This document shows positions 53,867 to 63,823 of a stretch of DNA of 64,000 nt, in pieces; the first letter of the stretch is position 1; each line of letters begins with the position of its first letter. The notes below the pieces were generated by a model, which was not told the origin of the DNA, made no database searches, and saw only the letters and a list, made by a program, of their open reading frames with translations. The DNA comes from Bacilli bacterium. GTDB taxonomy: Bacteria; Bacillota_I; Bacilli_A; RF39; UBA660. The translations under genes and the position numbers were made by a program. Location: assembly GCA_017527675.1 (NCBI GenBank), contig JAFXPU010000004.1:20439-84438 (forward strand). The letters run 5' to 3'.

Positions 53867-54565
53867 ATGGATATAAAATCATTATTATCCGAACTAGTTG
53901 AAGTTGAATATGTGGCAATAAGGGTCGAATTATATATTAAATCTACAGATGATATTAAAAGTAAATTAAATAGTGGATTAATAATTAATAGTAATTTAAT
54001 TCACGCTTATAAAGAGAAGATAAAGGGATTACACAAATATTATTCTAATTTAGATTATTTAAAAAAATATATTTCATTAGAATATATTGATAAAATGAAA
54101 AATATAGTTCAAACATCAGTTAATTATATTAATGGCATTATCTATGGTTTAGAATCAGGCATTGATATTGATAAATTAACTAATTTAATAAAAACTGATC
54201 AAGAAATATATACTAAACTTGTTCATAATAACAATATAATTATGAATAATTTAGCAGAAAGATATTTAAAAGAAGAACATGAAGAAGAAGAAATATTAGA
54301 AACTAATACCATTATTAATGAAAGTAAAATTAATAATGAAAATATTGATTTTAATCGAGAGGAGATTAAAACAACATATACGGAACATCCAAATGCTCAA
54401 AATGTTGATCAAAAACAACTATATTTATTTCAAATATCTGAAATAGAAAAGGCTATTTCCGAAATAGAAGGTAAAAATGAAAAAACTAGAAAAGATATAA
54501 ATGAATTGTATCAATATTATAATGAAATTATTAAAATAAAGTCATTATTATCACAGTATTCATAA
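53867..54565 (+). CDS. Coiled-coil hypothetical protein
   Basis: 232 residues from the ATG at 53867; an in-frame TTG at 53855 inside the upstream gene is an alternative. The protein is soluble, helical and charged, with a Glu-rich stretch (LKEEHEEEEILE, about 140-150) and a C-terminal predicted coiled coil (ISEIEKAISEIEGKNEKTRK). Not recognised. Last gene of the unit that begins with the rhomboid gene; a strong terminator follows. Confidence 0.7.
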   Translation: MDIKSLLSELVEVEYVAIRVELYIKSTDDIKSKLNSGLIINSNLIHAYKEKIKGLHKYYSNLDYLKKYISLEYIDKMKNIVQTSVNYINGIIYGLESGIDIDKLTNLIKTDQEIYTKLVHNNNIIMNNLAERYLKEEHEEEEILETNTIINESKINNENIDFNREEIKTTYTEHPNAQNVDQKQLYLFQISEIEKAISEIEGKNEKTRKDINELYQYYNEIIKIKSLLSQYS

Positions 54566-54594
54566 AAAATCAATTATTTAATTGATTTTTTTTA
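54564..54594 (+). terminator. Terminator ahead of the giant surface locus
   Basis: AAAAAATCAATT (54564-54575) pairs with AATTGATTTTTT (54580-54591), followed by T. Confidence 0.85.
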
Positions 54595-54602
54595 ATTTTT
54601 TA

Positions 54603-54631
54603 TTGTAAATAAATGTAAAATTTGGTAAAAT
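54603..54631 (+). promoter_or_regulatory. Promoter of the giant surface-protein gene
   Basis: TTGTAA (54603-54608), 17-nt spacer, TAAAAT (54626-54631). The spacer end, -10 and the following TATATATAGTAA are shared with relic locus B at 34235-34279, which supports this as the true promoter. Confidence 0.7.
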
Positions 54632-54669
54632 TATATATAGTAAGATAATAGAGTAGGAGAGTATGATTT

Positions 54670-57600
54670 ATGGTAGATGCAATAAAAAAATATAACAAAA
54701 TTGCTTTGGCTAGTTTAATCGCATTAGTTTTAGTTGTAATGGGATTATTTTTAGCTTTAAAGAAAGGAAATAGTAACTTAAGTGAATATCAAAGAAGATT
54801 AAAACTTTATGACCAAGTTCAAGATGGTGATGAAGCTATCGATGGTACTAATTATGTTACATTTGATGCTTTCTTCTTGGAAGATCTTGATGATGATGGT
54901 CAAGCTGATGGCGTTCGTGGTAATGCTATTGATATTGCTAAGAACAAAAAACTTTGGCTAGAATTAAAAGTATCTGGTGATGTTACTTTAAAAAATGGTA
55001 AAATCACTTTTGAGAATTCTAATGTTAAAATAGGCGGAAATATTACTAAAAGTACTGTTTTTAAAAATAATATTAGTTCTAAAAATATTAGTAGTATTGA
55101 TTTAAGTGATAATATTGGAAACGGTGTATCATCTTTAACACCATTAACAGTAGAAGCTAGTTTAACTAATAGCCTTGATTCTTATTCAGGTACAAATAAA
55201 GTTATTTTCACAGGTACTGTTGTTGATAATTTTACTGGTGAAGAAACAGATATAAGAAAAGAAGTTACTTATACTGCTGATTGGTATGGTACAACTGTTA
55301 AATCAACTATTCGTGATGATTATAAAACTAGTTATGTTGCAGTTTCACCAAGTTCTACAAACAATGCTGTTATAACTTACAATGTTAAAGTTAATGCCAC
55401 AACTAACATGCTATTAAAGAGTACAAATTATGAAGGTGTGGTAGGACAATTAAATGGTTATGATCCAGTAAATGTAACAGTAGAGGGTTACAATATTACA
55501 TCAACTTACAATCCAACTACAAGAACATTCATTGCTCAACGTGCTTCAGTTTTAGAAGATAATTTAATAACAACTCAAGCATATGATTATAAAAATGAAA
55601 AAACATATTGGAATGAACTTAAAATAACTGTTGAATTCCCAGCTGCTGCAGCTAAAGATAATGAAACACATTTAATAGATTTAAAAGTGTTCCATGAAGC
55701 ATACAATAATCAAGGTTCTGAATTTGAACCAGTTATTACATCAACACCAACAACTAAAACATTAGTTGCAAGATATGTACCTGATGTTGACGATTCAGGT
55801 TCACCAACATTAATTACAACTGATGTAGAAGTTGGTAGTTATTCAAGTGTTCTACATGATTACTATGTTAATAAATCAAATTTATTAGAAATGTATGAAG
55901 ATGGTGAAAGTACAACTACAGGTTATAGTCGTAGATTAAAAGTATTCTTTATGAACTATAATGGTACAGATGATATTCAATCATTAATCATTAAAGAAGC
56001 AGATTATGACAAAATTGAAAATACACCTTTAAATGGTATTGCTCCATATTCATCTATTTACTTTAGTGACGTATCAACATACCTTGGTACTAGCGGATAT
56101 ATCAAGATGATAAATGATGATACAGGTGAAGTAATTCATATATTCACAGCTCTAGATTGGAATACAACATATACTTTCAATACAAATAATGTTTATAAAT
56201 TAAGATTTGAAACAAGTCCATTAACAGAAGAAGCTTATGAAAGAATGCAAGAATTCATGGCAGAACGTCAATCACCAAATGAAATGATGTTAATGTTTAC
56301 TATTAATGAAACAAAGAAAATTGATAATAGTGTTTTAGCTAGTATGTTTACAAAAGAAGAAGCAGAAGATTTAGATTATGTAGAAGGAACTGCTAAAACA
56401 GATTATACGGTAAGATATAAAACTCAATATCAATGGGAAGAATATCTTAGAAAAGGAAGAATCATAGATACTGTAACAGGAGAAACTGTTGAAAGATGGA
56501 ATCTATGCTTCAATCGTAGTTGTGAATTTGTTTATGATGATGATAGCAGTTCATCAAGATTTAGTTTAGGTATTAAAACAATAGAGGAAGAAGTAACAGC
56601 AACTTTCCAAGAAAAGACAACACAAGTTGGAACGGCAAGATATACTAGTTACTTATCATCAGAAGTAGGTATAAAATTATACAATAGTAATGGTGGAGAA
56701 ATAAATCAATTAAGTACTATTGAAGAAAAAGAAGTTAAAATTGAAGTAGAAGCAAAAGATGGATATGACATCATTAAAGAATGGCAAGATGGTGAATTCC
56801 TAGTTGTTTTACCTAGTAAAATACTTGACTTTGATATAAGTGATGTTACAGTAACAGATAATTCTGTTAAAGTAATAGGTTATGAAAAACTTAAATTAAA
56901 TGGTCGCATAGCTATTCGCGTAATAACAGAAAACAACACACCTGCTGCTTATAAGATAAATATTAATGGTACTATTAAACCTGATGCTAGAACTGCAACA
57001 GGATCATATGTAATTGATGTTTATGGTATTAACCCTTATGTTGATCCATCTGAACGTAATACTAATGACTTCTATGATTTAGATAATGATTCAGATACAC
57101 TTGAAAGAGTTAATTATACAAATATGTCATTGAATTTAACTGCACCAAATGAGATTGTAACAACAACTACTTTAACAAATTATAATCAAGCATCAGAAAC
57201 AAGTGTTTCGCCTGAAATAGCTGAAGTAAATCCAGTAGTTGATGATAAGGATGCTACTGTTGAAATAGGTGTAATTAATAGTTCACAATATAGTGTTAAA
57301 GATATTGTCGTAATTGGAAAAATTGGTTATATAGGAAATACATATCAAATTGGTGAAGGTTCATTAGGTTCTGAATATGATATTCATATGGCCTCAACTG
57401 GTATTACTATTCCTGATGCTTTAGTTGATAATGTAAAAGTATATTATTCAGATTATGAAACACCAGATTCTGATGTAAATAAAGCAGTAAATAATTGGAA
57501 AGAAAAAGAAGATGTTGCTGATTGGAATAACATTAAAACATATATGATTGTTATTAATGACTATACATTAGTTCAAGGAAGAACAATTAGTTTTGATTAT

Positions 57601-60600
57601 GATGTTGAAATGCCTTTATTAACTTCAAACTTAAATAAAGTAACATATTTTACACATGGTGTATATTACAATGTTATTACAGATGCTGGTGATTATGCAG
57701 CAAACGTTGGTGGTTCTAAATTAGGTGTTAGAATGTCTAGACAATATGATTTAGAATTAACTGATACAAAAATAGCAAGTGATAGAGCAATTCCTAAAGC
57801 AAAATATTTAGTAACAGATGGAGATGGAGAAACACATATTCTAATTACTAATAATGAAGGAAAAGCAACACTTAAAGATTTATATGTTGGAAAAGAATAT
57901 ACAATTAAACAAATTAGTGTTAATGCACCATATGTTTTAGATGAAGAAGAAAAAACATTTAAAATAATTAATGATGTTGATGATAATGATAATTTAGTAT
58001 TACAAAGTAATGGTGAATATAAATCAATAAATATAGCAACAGATAAAAAATTAGAAGTTGCTTTAGAAAATGAAACAAGATATACAGTTGTTTTAAATAA
58101 TGAAGATTTAGATACTAGTGCATCAATTCCTTATTCTCAATTTAAAATAACTGGTAAAGGTTATGAAGATGGTATAACTGTTATGACTAATACTGATGGT
58201 TCATTATCATTAAGTAATCTATATATTGATGAAGTATATGAAATTGAACAAGTAAAGGTTAATAATTATTTACTTGGTGATAAATTTACAATTAAATTAA
58301 CAAGAGATACTAACGGTGATGTTAAAATCACTTATGGTAAAAAAGTTTCAATTGGTGAAATACAAACACCTGGTGATTACGGATTCTATTATTATGAACC
58401 AAATCATTTCTATCGTCCAGAAGGAACTTATAATCAAAGAACATATTTAAGTTATTTACCAATTGATTTAACTGGTCTTTCAGGAAAATATCAAATAACT
58501 GTACCATACCAATATTATTCTTATTCTTCTGGTAGTACATTTAGATTATATTTAGGAGATTATATTTCTACGTCTCCTGTTGGTTCATTTGTAAGTTTAG
58601 GACAAAGTCGTAATAGTAGTAAACAAGAAAAGACAGTAAATTCATATTATTCTTATAATCAAAGTACTTCAAGTTATGATTATTTGGAAATTGAAGGTGG
58701 AAAAGTATACTATCTATATATGTCTTTATATTATAAATCAAATGCAAGTACATCATCATATTATGTATACGATCCAGTTGTATCACTTGTAAATGGTGAT
58801 GACTTTGAATATGTTATAGCTGATAGTGATACTAATGTCGAAGTATTAGAAAATAAAAATGTTAGACAATCACTTCAAGATAGTGATAACCAAGATGCTC
58901 CTGTTTTAACAGTAAATGTTAAAAACACAAAAATACCTACATATACATTAACTATTACAAAGAAAAATGCAGATACAAAGGAAACTCTTGAAGGTGCACA
59001 ATACAAAGTTACTGGTCCAGGTCTTCCTGAATCAGGAAAATATATTACAACTGATGAAAATGGTCAAGCATCAATTGAATTATATAAAAAGATGTATTTA
59101 CAAGATCAAGAAACAATTAATGGTGTTGATTATAGACAATACAATTCTGAATATACAATTGAAGAAGTAGTTGCTCCAGTTGGATATACTTTAGATAAAA
59201 AATCAGTAACTTTCTCAGGTGGTGTTAGATTACAAAATGGTCAAATGAATACCAATACGTATGATTATGAAACTGATTTATCGACTGAAAAAGCAAATGA
59301 AATTCAATATTCTTTAAATACAGAAGGTCAATTTAAGGAATATGCTTGGGATAATGATAATAACATTTTAAATGTTACAATGTATGATTATCCACTTATT
59401 ACAATAACTAAAAAAGATTCCGAAACTAATGAATTCTTACCAAATACTTTATTTACAATTTATGAAGTAACAATGGTTAATGGTGTTCAAGTATATTCAC
59501 CAGCTCATGATGCAAATGGCAATATAGTTGGTTCTAAAGCAACCATTAATGGTAAGGAATATTATATTATTGCTACTGACGAAAATGGTAAAATATCATT
59601 AAATTTAGGTGCAGGTTCATATAGAATACAAGAAGTACAAGCAGCAGATGAAAAATATGAAGTATCTAATGCTGTATATAACTTTGGTGTGGGTGAAACT
59701 GTACCATACCAATCTGCTGATGTTGAATTAGTAGATAACTTTGATCCAGTTAATTCATCATTCTATTTGGGTTCAAATAGTAGCGCTGATAAGATAAAAC
59801 CAACTAGTGATGGTGGATATATTATGATTTCACCAAATCTTCATTATGTAGCTAAGTATGATGCTGATTACAATATTGAATGGCAAGTGGATACAGCAAT
59901 AATGCGTACTGGTACAACTTATTATTTAAATTATGAGGATAATCCTACAAAATATGATTATTATTCATCACCATTAAATTCAGTTGAATATGCAAATGAT
60001 GTTATTGAAACATCAGACGGTGGATTTGTCATGTTCTCTAGATATGATCTTCTAGTTAAACTTGATAAAGATGGTAATCGTGTATGGCAAAATCGTGATA
60101 GCTACACTACTGACATGGGAATGTTTAAATATGTATGTACTTATGAAGGCAATACAAATGAAGCAGGTCAAGTTAAAGGATATTATTATAGTTCAGGTGA
60201 ATGGGTTTCAAGAAAGAATTGGAGCACAGGTGAGGATGAGTACTATGATATAAATCCATTTAATCCAAATAATTTTAATGGTGTTGCTCCGCGTGATGAT
60301 GAAACATATTATTGTGGTTATACTACAATGTATGATAATGGCAGTGGTGGCACAACATATAAATATATTGATACTAATTTTAATACAGATGGTCCAGGTC
60401 AACTAGTTCCAACTAATGATGGCGGCATGATAGATATTGTTGAAATAGATAATTATGGATATATATATTATGCTAAATTAAAAGATGAATCTTTAGTTCC
60501 TATTGAATCACAATTTGCTATTATTAGATATGATTCAGATGGAGATATAATTGGTTTTTATAATTTAGATGAGATAACTAAGCAAGCAGATGCTACTTAT

Positions 60601-63600
60601 ATTTCTAAATATCATTTAAATAATACTCCAAAAAGTATGACATTTGATTATGATTATCAAAACAAAGGAATATCTATTTATCCAAATGGTGATATCTTAT
60701 TGTTATCAGCTGGAAATTATGGAACTGGAGCTGTTATTAAATTAAGATATAATGCTCAGACTGATACATTTGATACTGTATTCTATACACCTCTTGGAAT
60801 TAACGGAAATCAATTTGATTATTTTTATGAAAACTATGATGGTAATATAGATCTTCAACCAACATCAGATGGTGGATTTGTTCTATCATGGGGTTCATAT
60901 AATAAGAATATTAATAAATCATTATGTAGTGGAACAAATGAATATTATAATACTGAAATGCAATATTATGATTGCAATTCAAGCAATTCTTTCTATCGTG
61001 ATAGTAATGATGGTACTTTGGCCATATTATATGATGGTGAAGGAAAGATAAAAGATTTTACAATTCTTTCAACAACAAATAGAACTGATTATGCAACAGG
61101 CACATTTGGACCTGAAGATATAAAACATATATTTGGATATATATATGGTATGTTCTATTTACAACAAGATGATGGATCATATATTATTGGTGGTAGTGCT
61201 AATGGTATAATTCCTTATGACCCTAGTACAGGAAATACAAGTTCAAATGATCCAAAGTTTGTTGAACTTGCAAGTGGTGAGATATTTACAATTGATCCAT
61301 CTGCTACATATATAATATATAAAATTAACCAAGATGGTTATATTGACTGGATTAAACAATATAGAGGTATTCAACCAATTTACAATTCTTCTAGTCCTGG
61401 TTCAACTAAGGAAAGAGTTAATGTCGATGGTAAAACATTTATTGTACCAGTAACAGTAAATGGACAAGTTGTTGAAATTGGCAATGAATCAGAACCATTA
61501 ATTGAAAATACTTCAGGACAAACATTCTTAGTATTTGCATTCAAAGATGAAGTAGTAGCTGAAGGACCAGAAGCATATTCATTAAATATTGAGAATAAAC
61601 GTAAAGAATATAAAATTACAGCAACATCTAATGCTGGTGGTGAAGTGGTTGTAACAAATCCAGATAATGGACAAACAGTTATAACAACTGATGGTGATAC
61701 AACTATATTAGAAAAAGTAAAATATGGTGATACTAATAAATATAATATTATTGTTACACCAGATACTGGATACGTAGTTTCAAATATTAGAGTAAATGGT
61801 GAAGATATTGGTTATAAAGTAAATGATGATGGATCAATATTATTGGATAAGATAAGTGATATTAAGGAAAATAAAAATATTAGTATTACATATGAATATG
61901 GTAAATCAACAGTAGTTGTAAAACACTACCTAAAAGACACAACTGATTCAGTATTCTCTGATGAAATATTAACAGGTACAATTACAACTCCATATACTGC
62001 AGAACCTAAAACAAGTTATTTATATGGTTTAGCAGAAGAAAATGGTGAAGTTATTTTACCAGATAATATGACTGGTACGTTTACAGTTGAACCACAAACG
62101 GTAATCTTCTACTACGTAGAAAATGAAGTTGATTTAAAGACAAATTACTATGTTGATGGTACTGAAGTAGAACTTGCACCAACGGAAGTTGAAAGAAAAA
62201 CTTTAGGATCACATTATAGAACATCTCCAAAAAGTATTACAAATTATAATTTATCAAGAACAATTGGAGAAGAAGAAGGTACTTTAAATCAAGATGTAAC
62301 AGAAGTAACATATATGTATCGAGAAAAAACTGAAGCAACAATTACAACAAGATATTTAGATAAAGCTACAGGTTTACCTATAGCTGATCCAGATGTTCAA
62401 GAAGTGGCAAGACATACTAACTATACAACATCAGAATCAGATGATATACCTGCAAATTACAGATTTGTATCAAAAACTGATAATTTTGAAGGTCCAGCAG
62501 ATGATGCTGAAATTGAAGTAATTTATTACTATGAAGTAATACCATTTAACTTGAGTATTAGTAAATCAATTAGTAGTATTAAATTAAATGGAGAAGCTCA
62601 AACAATAACAGATGCAACAAATATAAATGTATCACCAAAACCAACAGATACATTGGTAGTAACATATCAAATAGTTGTTGAAAATACAGGTGATATAGAT
62701 GCAACCTTCAAAGTAAAAGAAGGCGATGTTGCAAACTTCACAGTAAGTGATTTAGGCGATTTCCAAGTAGTAACAGATGGATATGAATTAAGTGATTCAG
62801 TAGCAGCTGGAGCAAGTAAAACATATACAATAGAATATACATGGAATCAAACAGATTATGGAACAAGTACAAATAATGTAGAATTAAAAGATGTAGCAAA
62901 TGAAAAAGGTTTTGCAGAACCAGATGCTGATGATAATGAATCAACAGCAACTGTAACAACAACAGAGCCATTAAAATCAACTATTACAACAAGATATATA
63001 GATAAAGATACAGGAACACCAATTGCTGATCCTAAAACAAAAGTAGTATATAGAAACGAACCATATACAACAGAAGAATCAGACGATATTCCTGCAAACT
63101 ACAGATTTGAAAGTTCAGTAAATGCATCAGGAAATGCAACAGCATCTGAAATAGAAGTAATATATTATTATGAAGTAATACCATTTAATATAAGTGTAGA
63201 TAAGAGAATTAACAGTGTACTTTTAAATGGAGAAAAACAAACAATTTTAGATGGTAAAAACGTAAGTATATCACCTAAGAAAGAAGATAACTTAATAGTA
63301 TATTATGAAATCGAGGTTAAAAATACTGGTGAAATTCCTGCTACATTTAAAGTAGTAGAAGGAGAAGTACCAGGATTTGAAATCTATGATAAAGGATCAT
63401 TTGAAAAAGTAGGAGACAACTATGTATTGAATGTAGATTTACAACCAGGTGATTCAAAAACATATAAGATAGGCTATAAATGGAATCAAAAAGACTATGG
63501 AATAAGTACAAATAAGGTAGAAGTAAATGAAGTAACAAATCCAAATGGCTTTGATGAACCAGATAGTGATGATAACATATCAACAGCAACAGTAGAAACA

Positions 63601-63750
63601 AAGATACCAGCAAAAGATGTAATACCTGATACAATCATAATTCCAGATACAGTAGATAAGATAATGACAAGCATTATGATATTTATAGGAAGTCTAATTG
63701 GAATCATTGTAAGTTTAATCTTAATTAAAAAGAGAAGAATGAATAATTAA
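54670..63750 (+). CDS. Giant surface protein with prealbumin-like, MucBP-like and DUF11-like repeats
   Basis: 3026 residues. A signal-anchor at 11-30 (IALASLIALVLVVMGLFLAL) is followed by about 990 residues of beta-rich, DUF11-like sequence. CnaB/SpaA-type prealbumin-like domains start near 1025, 1138, 1425 and 1576 (for example LTITKKNADTKETLEGAQYK and TIEEVVAPVGYTLD). A region about 1710-2220 repeats TSDGG blades, suggesting a beta-propeller. MucBP-like repeats (VVVKHYLKD, ITTRYLDKATGLPIADP) and two ~216-residue modules with WNQ-DYG motifs lead to a C-terminal membrane helix and KKRRMNN tail. No LPXTG is present; IPDTIIIPDTVDK occupies its place. Probably an adhesin or S-layer-like protein. 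Confidence 0.88.
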   Translation: MVDAIKKYNKIALASLIALVLVVMGLFLALKKGNSNLSEYQRRLKLYDQVQDGDEAIDGTNYVTFDAFFLEDLDDDGQADGVRGNAIDIAKNKKLWLELKVSGDVTLKNGKITFENSNVKIGGNITKSTVFKNNISSKNISSIDLSDNIGNGVSSLTPLTVEASLTNSLDSYSGTNKVIFTGTVVDNFTGEETDIRKEVTYTADWYGTTVKSTIRDDYKTSYVAVSPSSTNNAVITYNVKVNATTNMLLKSTNYEGVVGQLNGYDPVNVTVEGYNITSTYNPTTRTFIAQRASVLEDNLITTQAYDYKNEKTYWNELKITVEFPAAAAKDNETHLIDLKVFHEAYNNQGSEFEPVITSTPTTKTLVARYVPDVDDSGSPTLITTDVEVGSYSSVLHDYYVNKSNLLEMYEDGESTTTGYSRRLKVFFMNYNGTDDIQSLIIKEADYDKIENTPLNGIAPYSSIYFSDVSTYLGTSGYIKMINDDTGEVIHIFTALDWNTTYTFNTNNVYKLRFETSPLTEEAYERMQEFMAERQSPNEMMLMFTINETKKIDNSVLASMFTKEEAEDLDYVEGTAKTDYTVRYKTQYQWEEYLRKGRIIDTVTGETVERWNLCFNRSCEFVYDDDSSSSRFSLGIKTIEEEVTATFQEKTTQVGTARYTSYLSSEVGIKLYNSNGGEINQLSTIEEKEVKIEVEAKDGYDIIKEWQDGEFLVVLPSKILDFDISDVTVTDNSVKVIGYEKLKLNGRIAIRVITENNTPAAYKININGTIKPDARTATGSYVIDVYGINPYVDPSERNTNDFYDLDNDSDTLERVNYTNMSLNLTAPNEIVTTTTLTNYNQASETSVSPEIAEVNPVVDDKDATVEIGVINSSQYSVKDIVVIGKIGYIGNTYQIGEGSLGSEYDIHMASTGITIPDALVDNVKVYYSDYETPDSDVNKAVNNWKEKEDVADWNNIKTYMIVINDYTLVQGRTISFDYDVEMPLLTSNLNKVTYFTHGVYYNVITDAGDYAANVGGSKLGVRMSRQYDLELTDTKIASDRAIPKAKYLVTDGDGETHILITNNEGKATLKDLYVGKEYTIKQISVNAPYVLDEEEKTFKIINDVDDNDNLVLQSNGEYKSINIATDKKLEVALENETRYTVVLNNEDLDTSASIPYSQFKITGKGYEDGITVMTNTDGSLSLSNLYIDEVYEIEQVKVNNYLLGDKFTIKLTRDTNGDVKITYGKKVSIGEIQTPGDYGFYYYEPNHFYRPEGTYNQRTYLSYLPIDLTGLSGKYQITVPYQYYSYSSGSTFRLYLGDYISTSPVGSFVSLGQSRNSSKQEKTVNSYYSYNQSTSSYDYLEIEGGKVYYLYMSLYYKSNASTSSYYVYDPVVSLVNGDDFEYVIADSDTNVEVLENKNVRQSLQDSDNQDAPVLTVNVKNTKIPTYTLTITKKNADTKETLEGAQYKVTGPGLPESGKYITTDENGQASIELYKKMYLQDQETINGVDYRQYNSEYTIEEVVAPVGYTLDKKSVTFSGGVRLQNGQMNTNTYDYETDLSTEKANEIQYSLNTEGQFKEYAWDNDNNILNVTMYDYPLITITKKDSETNEFLPNTLFTIYEVTMVNGVQVYSPAHDANGNIVGSKATINGKEYYIIATDENGKISLNLGAGSYRIQEVQAADEKYEVSNAVYNFGVGETVPYQSADVELVDNFDPVNSSFYLGSNSSADKIKPTSDGGYIMISPNLHYVAKYDADYNIEWQVDTAIMRTGTTYYLNYEDNPTKYDYYSSPLNSVEYANDVIETSDGGFVMFSRYDLLVKLDKDGNRVWQNRDSYTTDMGMFKYVCTYEGNTNEAGQVKGYYYSSGEWVSRKNWSTGEDEYYDINPFNPNNFNGVAPRDDETYYCGYTTMYDNGSGGTTYKYIDTNFNTDGPGQLVPTNDGGMIDIVEIDNYGYIYYAKLKDESLVPIESQFAIIRYDSDGDIIGFYNLDEITKQADATYISKYHLNNTPKSMTFDYDYQNKGISIYPNGDILLLSAGNYGTGAVIKLRYNAQTDTFDTVFYTPLGINGNQFDYFYENYDGNIDLQPTSDGGFVLSWGSYNKNINKSLCSGTNEYYNTEMQYYDCNSSNSFYRDSNDGTLAILYDGEGKIKDFTILSTTNRTDYATGTFGPEDIKHIFGYIYGMFYLQQDDGSYIIGGSANGIIPYDPSTGNTSSNDPKFVELASGEIFTIDPSATYIIYKINQDGYIDWIKQYRGIQPIYNSSSPGSTKERVNVDGKTFIVPVTVNGQVVEIGNESEPLIENTSGQTFLVFAFKDEVVAEGPEAYSLNIENKRKEYKITATSNAGGEVVVTNPDNGQTVITTDGDTTILEKVKYGDTNKYNIIVTPDTGYVVSNIRVNGEDIGYKVNDDGSILLDKISDIKENKNISITYEYGKSTVVVKHYLKDTTDSVFSDEILTGTITTPYTAEPKTSYLYGLAEENGEVILPDNMTGTFTVEPQTVIFYYVENEVDLKTNYYVDGTEVELAPTEVERKTLGSHYRTSPKSITNYNLSRTIGEEEGTLNQDVTEVTYMYREKTEATITTRYLDKATGLPIADPDVQEVARHTNYTTSESDDIPANYRFVSKTDNFEGPADDAEIEVIYYYEVIPFNLSISKSISSIKLNGEAQTITDATNINVSPKPTDTLVVTYQIVVENTGDIDATFKVKEGDVANFTVSDLGDFQVVTDGYELSDSVAAGASKTYTIEYTWNQTDYGTSTNNVELKDVANEKGFAEPDADDNESTATVTTTEPLKSTITTRYIDKDTGTPIADPKTKVVYRNEPYTTEESDDIPANYRFESSVNASGNATASEIEVIYYYEVIPFNISVDKRINSVLLNGEKQTILDGKNVSISPKKEDNLIVYYEIEVKNTGEIPATFKVVEGEVPGFEIYDKGSFEKVGDNYVLNVDLQPGDSKTYKIGYKWNQKDYGISTNKVEVNEVTNPNGFDEPDSDDNISTATVETKIPAKDVIPDTIIIPDTVDKIMTSIMIFIGSLIGIIVSLILIKKRRMNN
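62336..63620 (+). repeat. Two tandem ~650-nt modules inside the giant gene
   Basis: Module 1 from about 62336 (ITTRYLDKATGLPIADP) and module 2 from about 62984 (ITTRYIDKDTGTPIADP), each running through SDDIPANYRF, YYYEVIPFN, and YGTSTNNVE or YGISTNKVE. The offset is about 648 nt. They are diverged at DNA level, so not a very recent duplication. The relic at 34282 matches the second module. Confidence 0.8.
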
Positions 63751-63817
63751 TATTCATTCTTTTTTTTATTAAAAAAAGGAAATAGAGAAAAAAACAATAA
63801 TAATATAAGTAGGAGGT
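63730..63817 (+). repeat. Dispersed leader repeat, copy 3 (ahead of the second DUF1016 gene)
   Basis: Last codons of the giant gene, terminator GAATGAATA-ATTAA-TATTCATTC (63737-63759) with eight T, and leader to TAGGAGGT. Near-identical to copies at 16919 and 34714. Confidence 0.9.
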
Positions 63818-63823
63818 ATTATT

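Noticed and set aside
62336..63620. Repeats in the 3' end of the giant gene as a CRISPR or satellite array
   Set aside because: The repeat unit is about 648 nt, stays in frame and encodes protein modules; there are no short repeats with unique spacers anywhere in the window.
63347..63707. Two overlapping minus-strand open frames that also appear at 34388-34691
   Set aside because: They seem conserved only because the underlying plus-strand coding sequence is repeated; they are antisense to the surface-protein 3' end and its relic, with Leu-rich products and no ribosome sites.
54670..63750. LPXTG sorting signal at the end of the giant protein
   Set aside because: The expected place reads IPDTIIIPDTVDK; no Leu-Pro-x-Thr-Gly occurs, so a canonical sortase A signal is not claimed.
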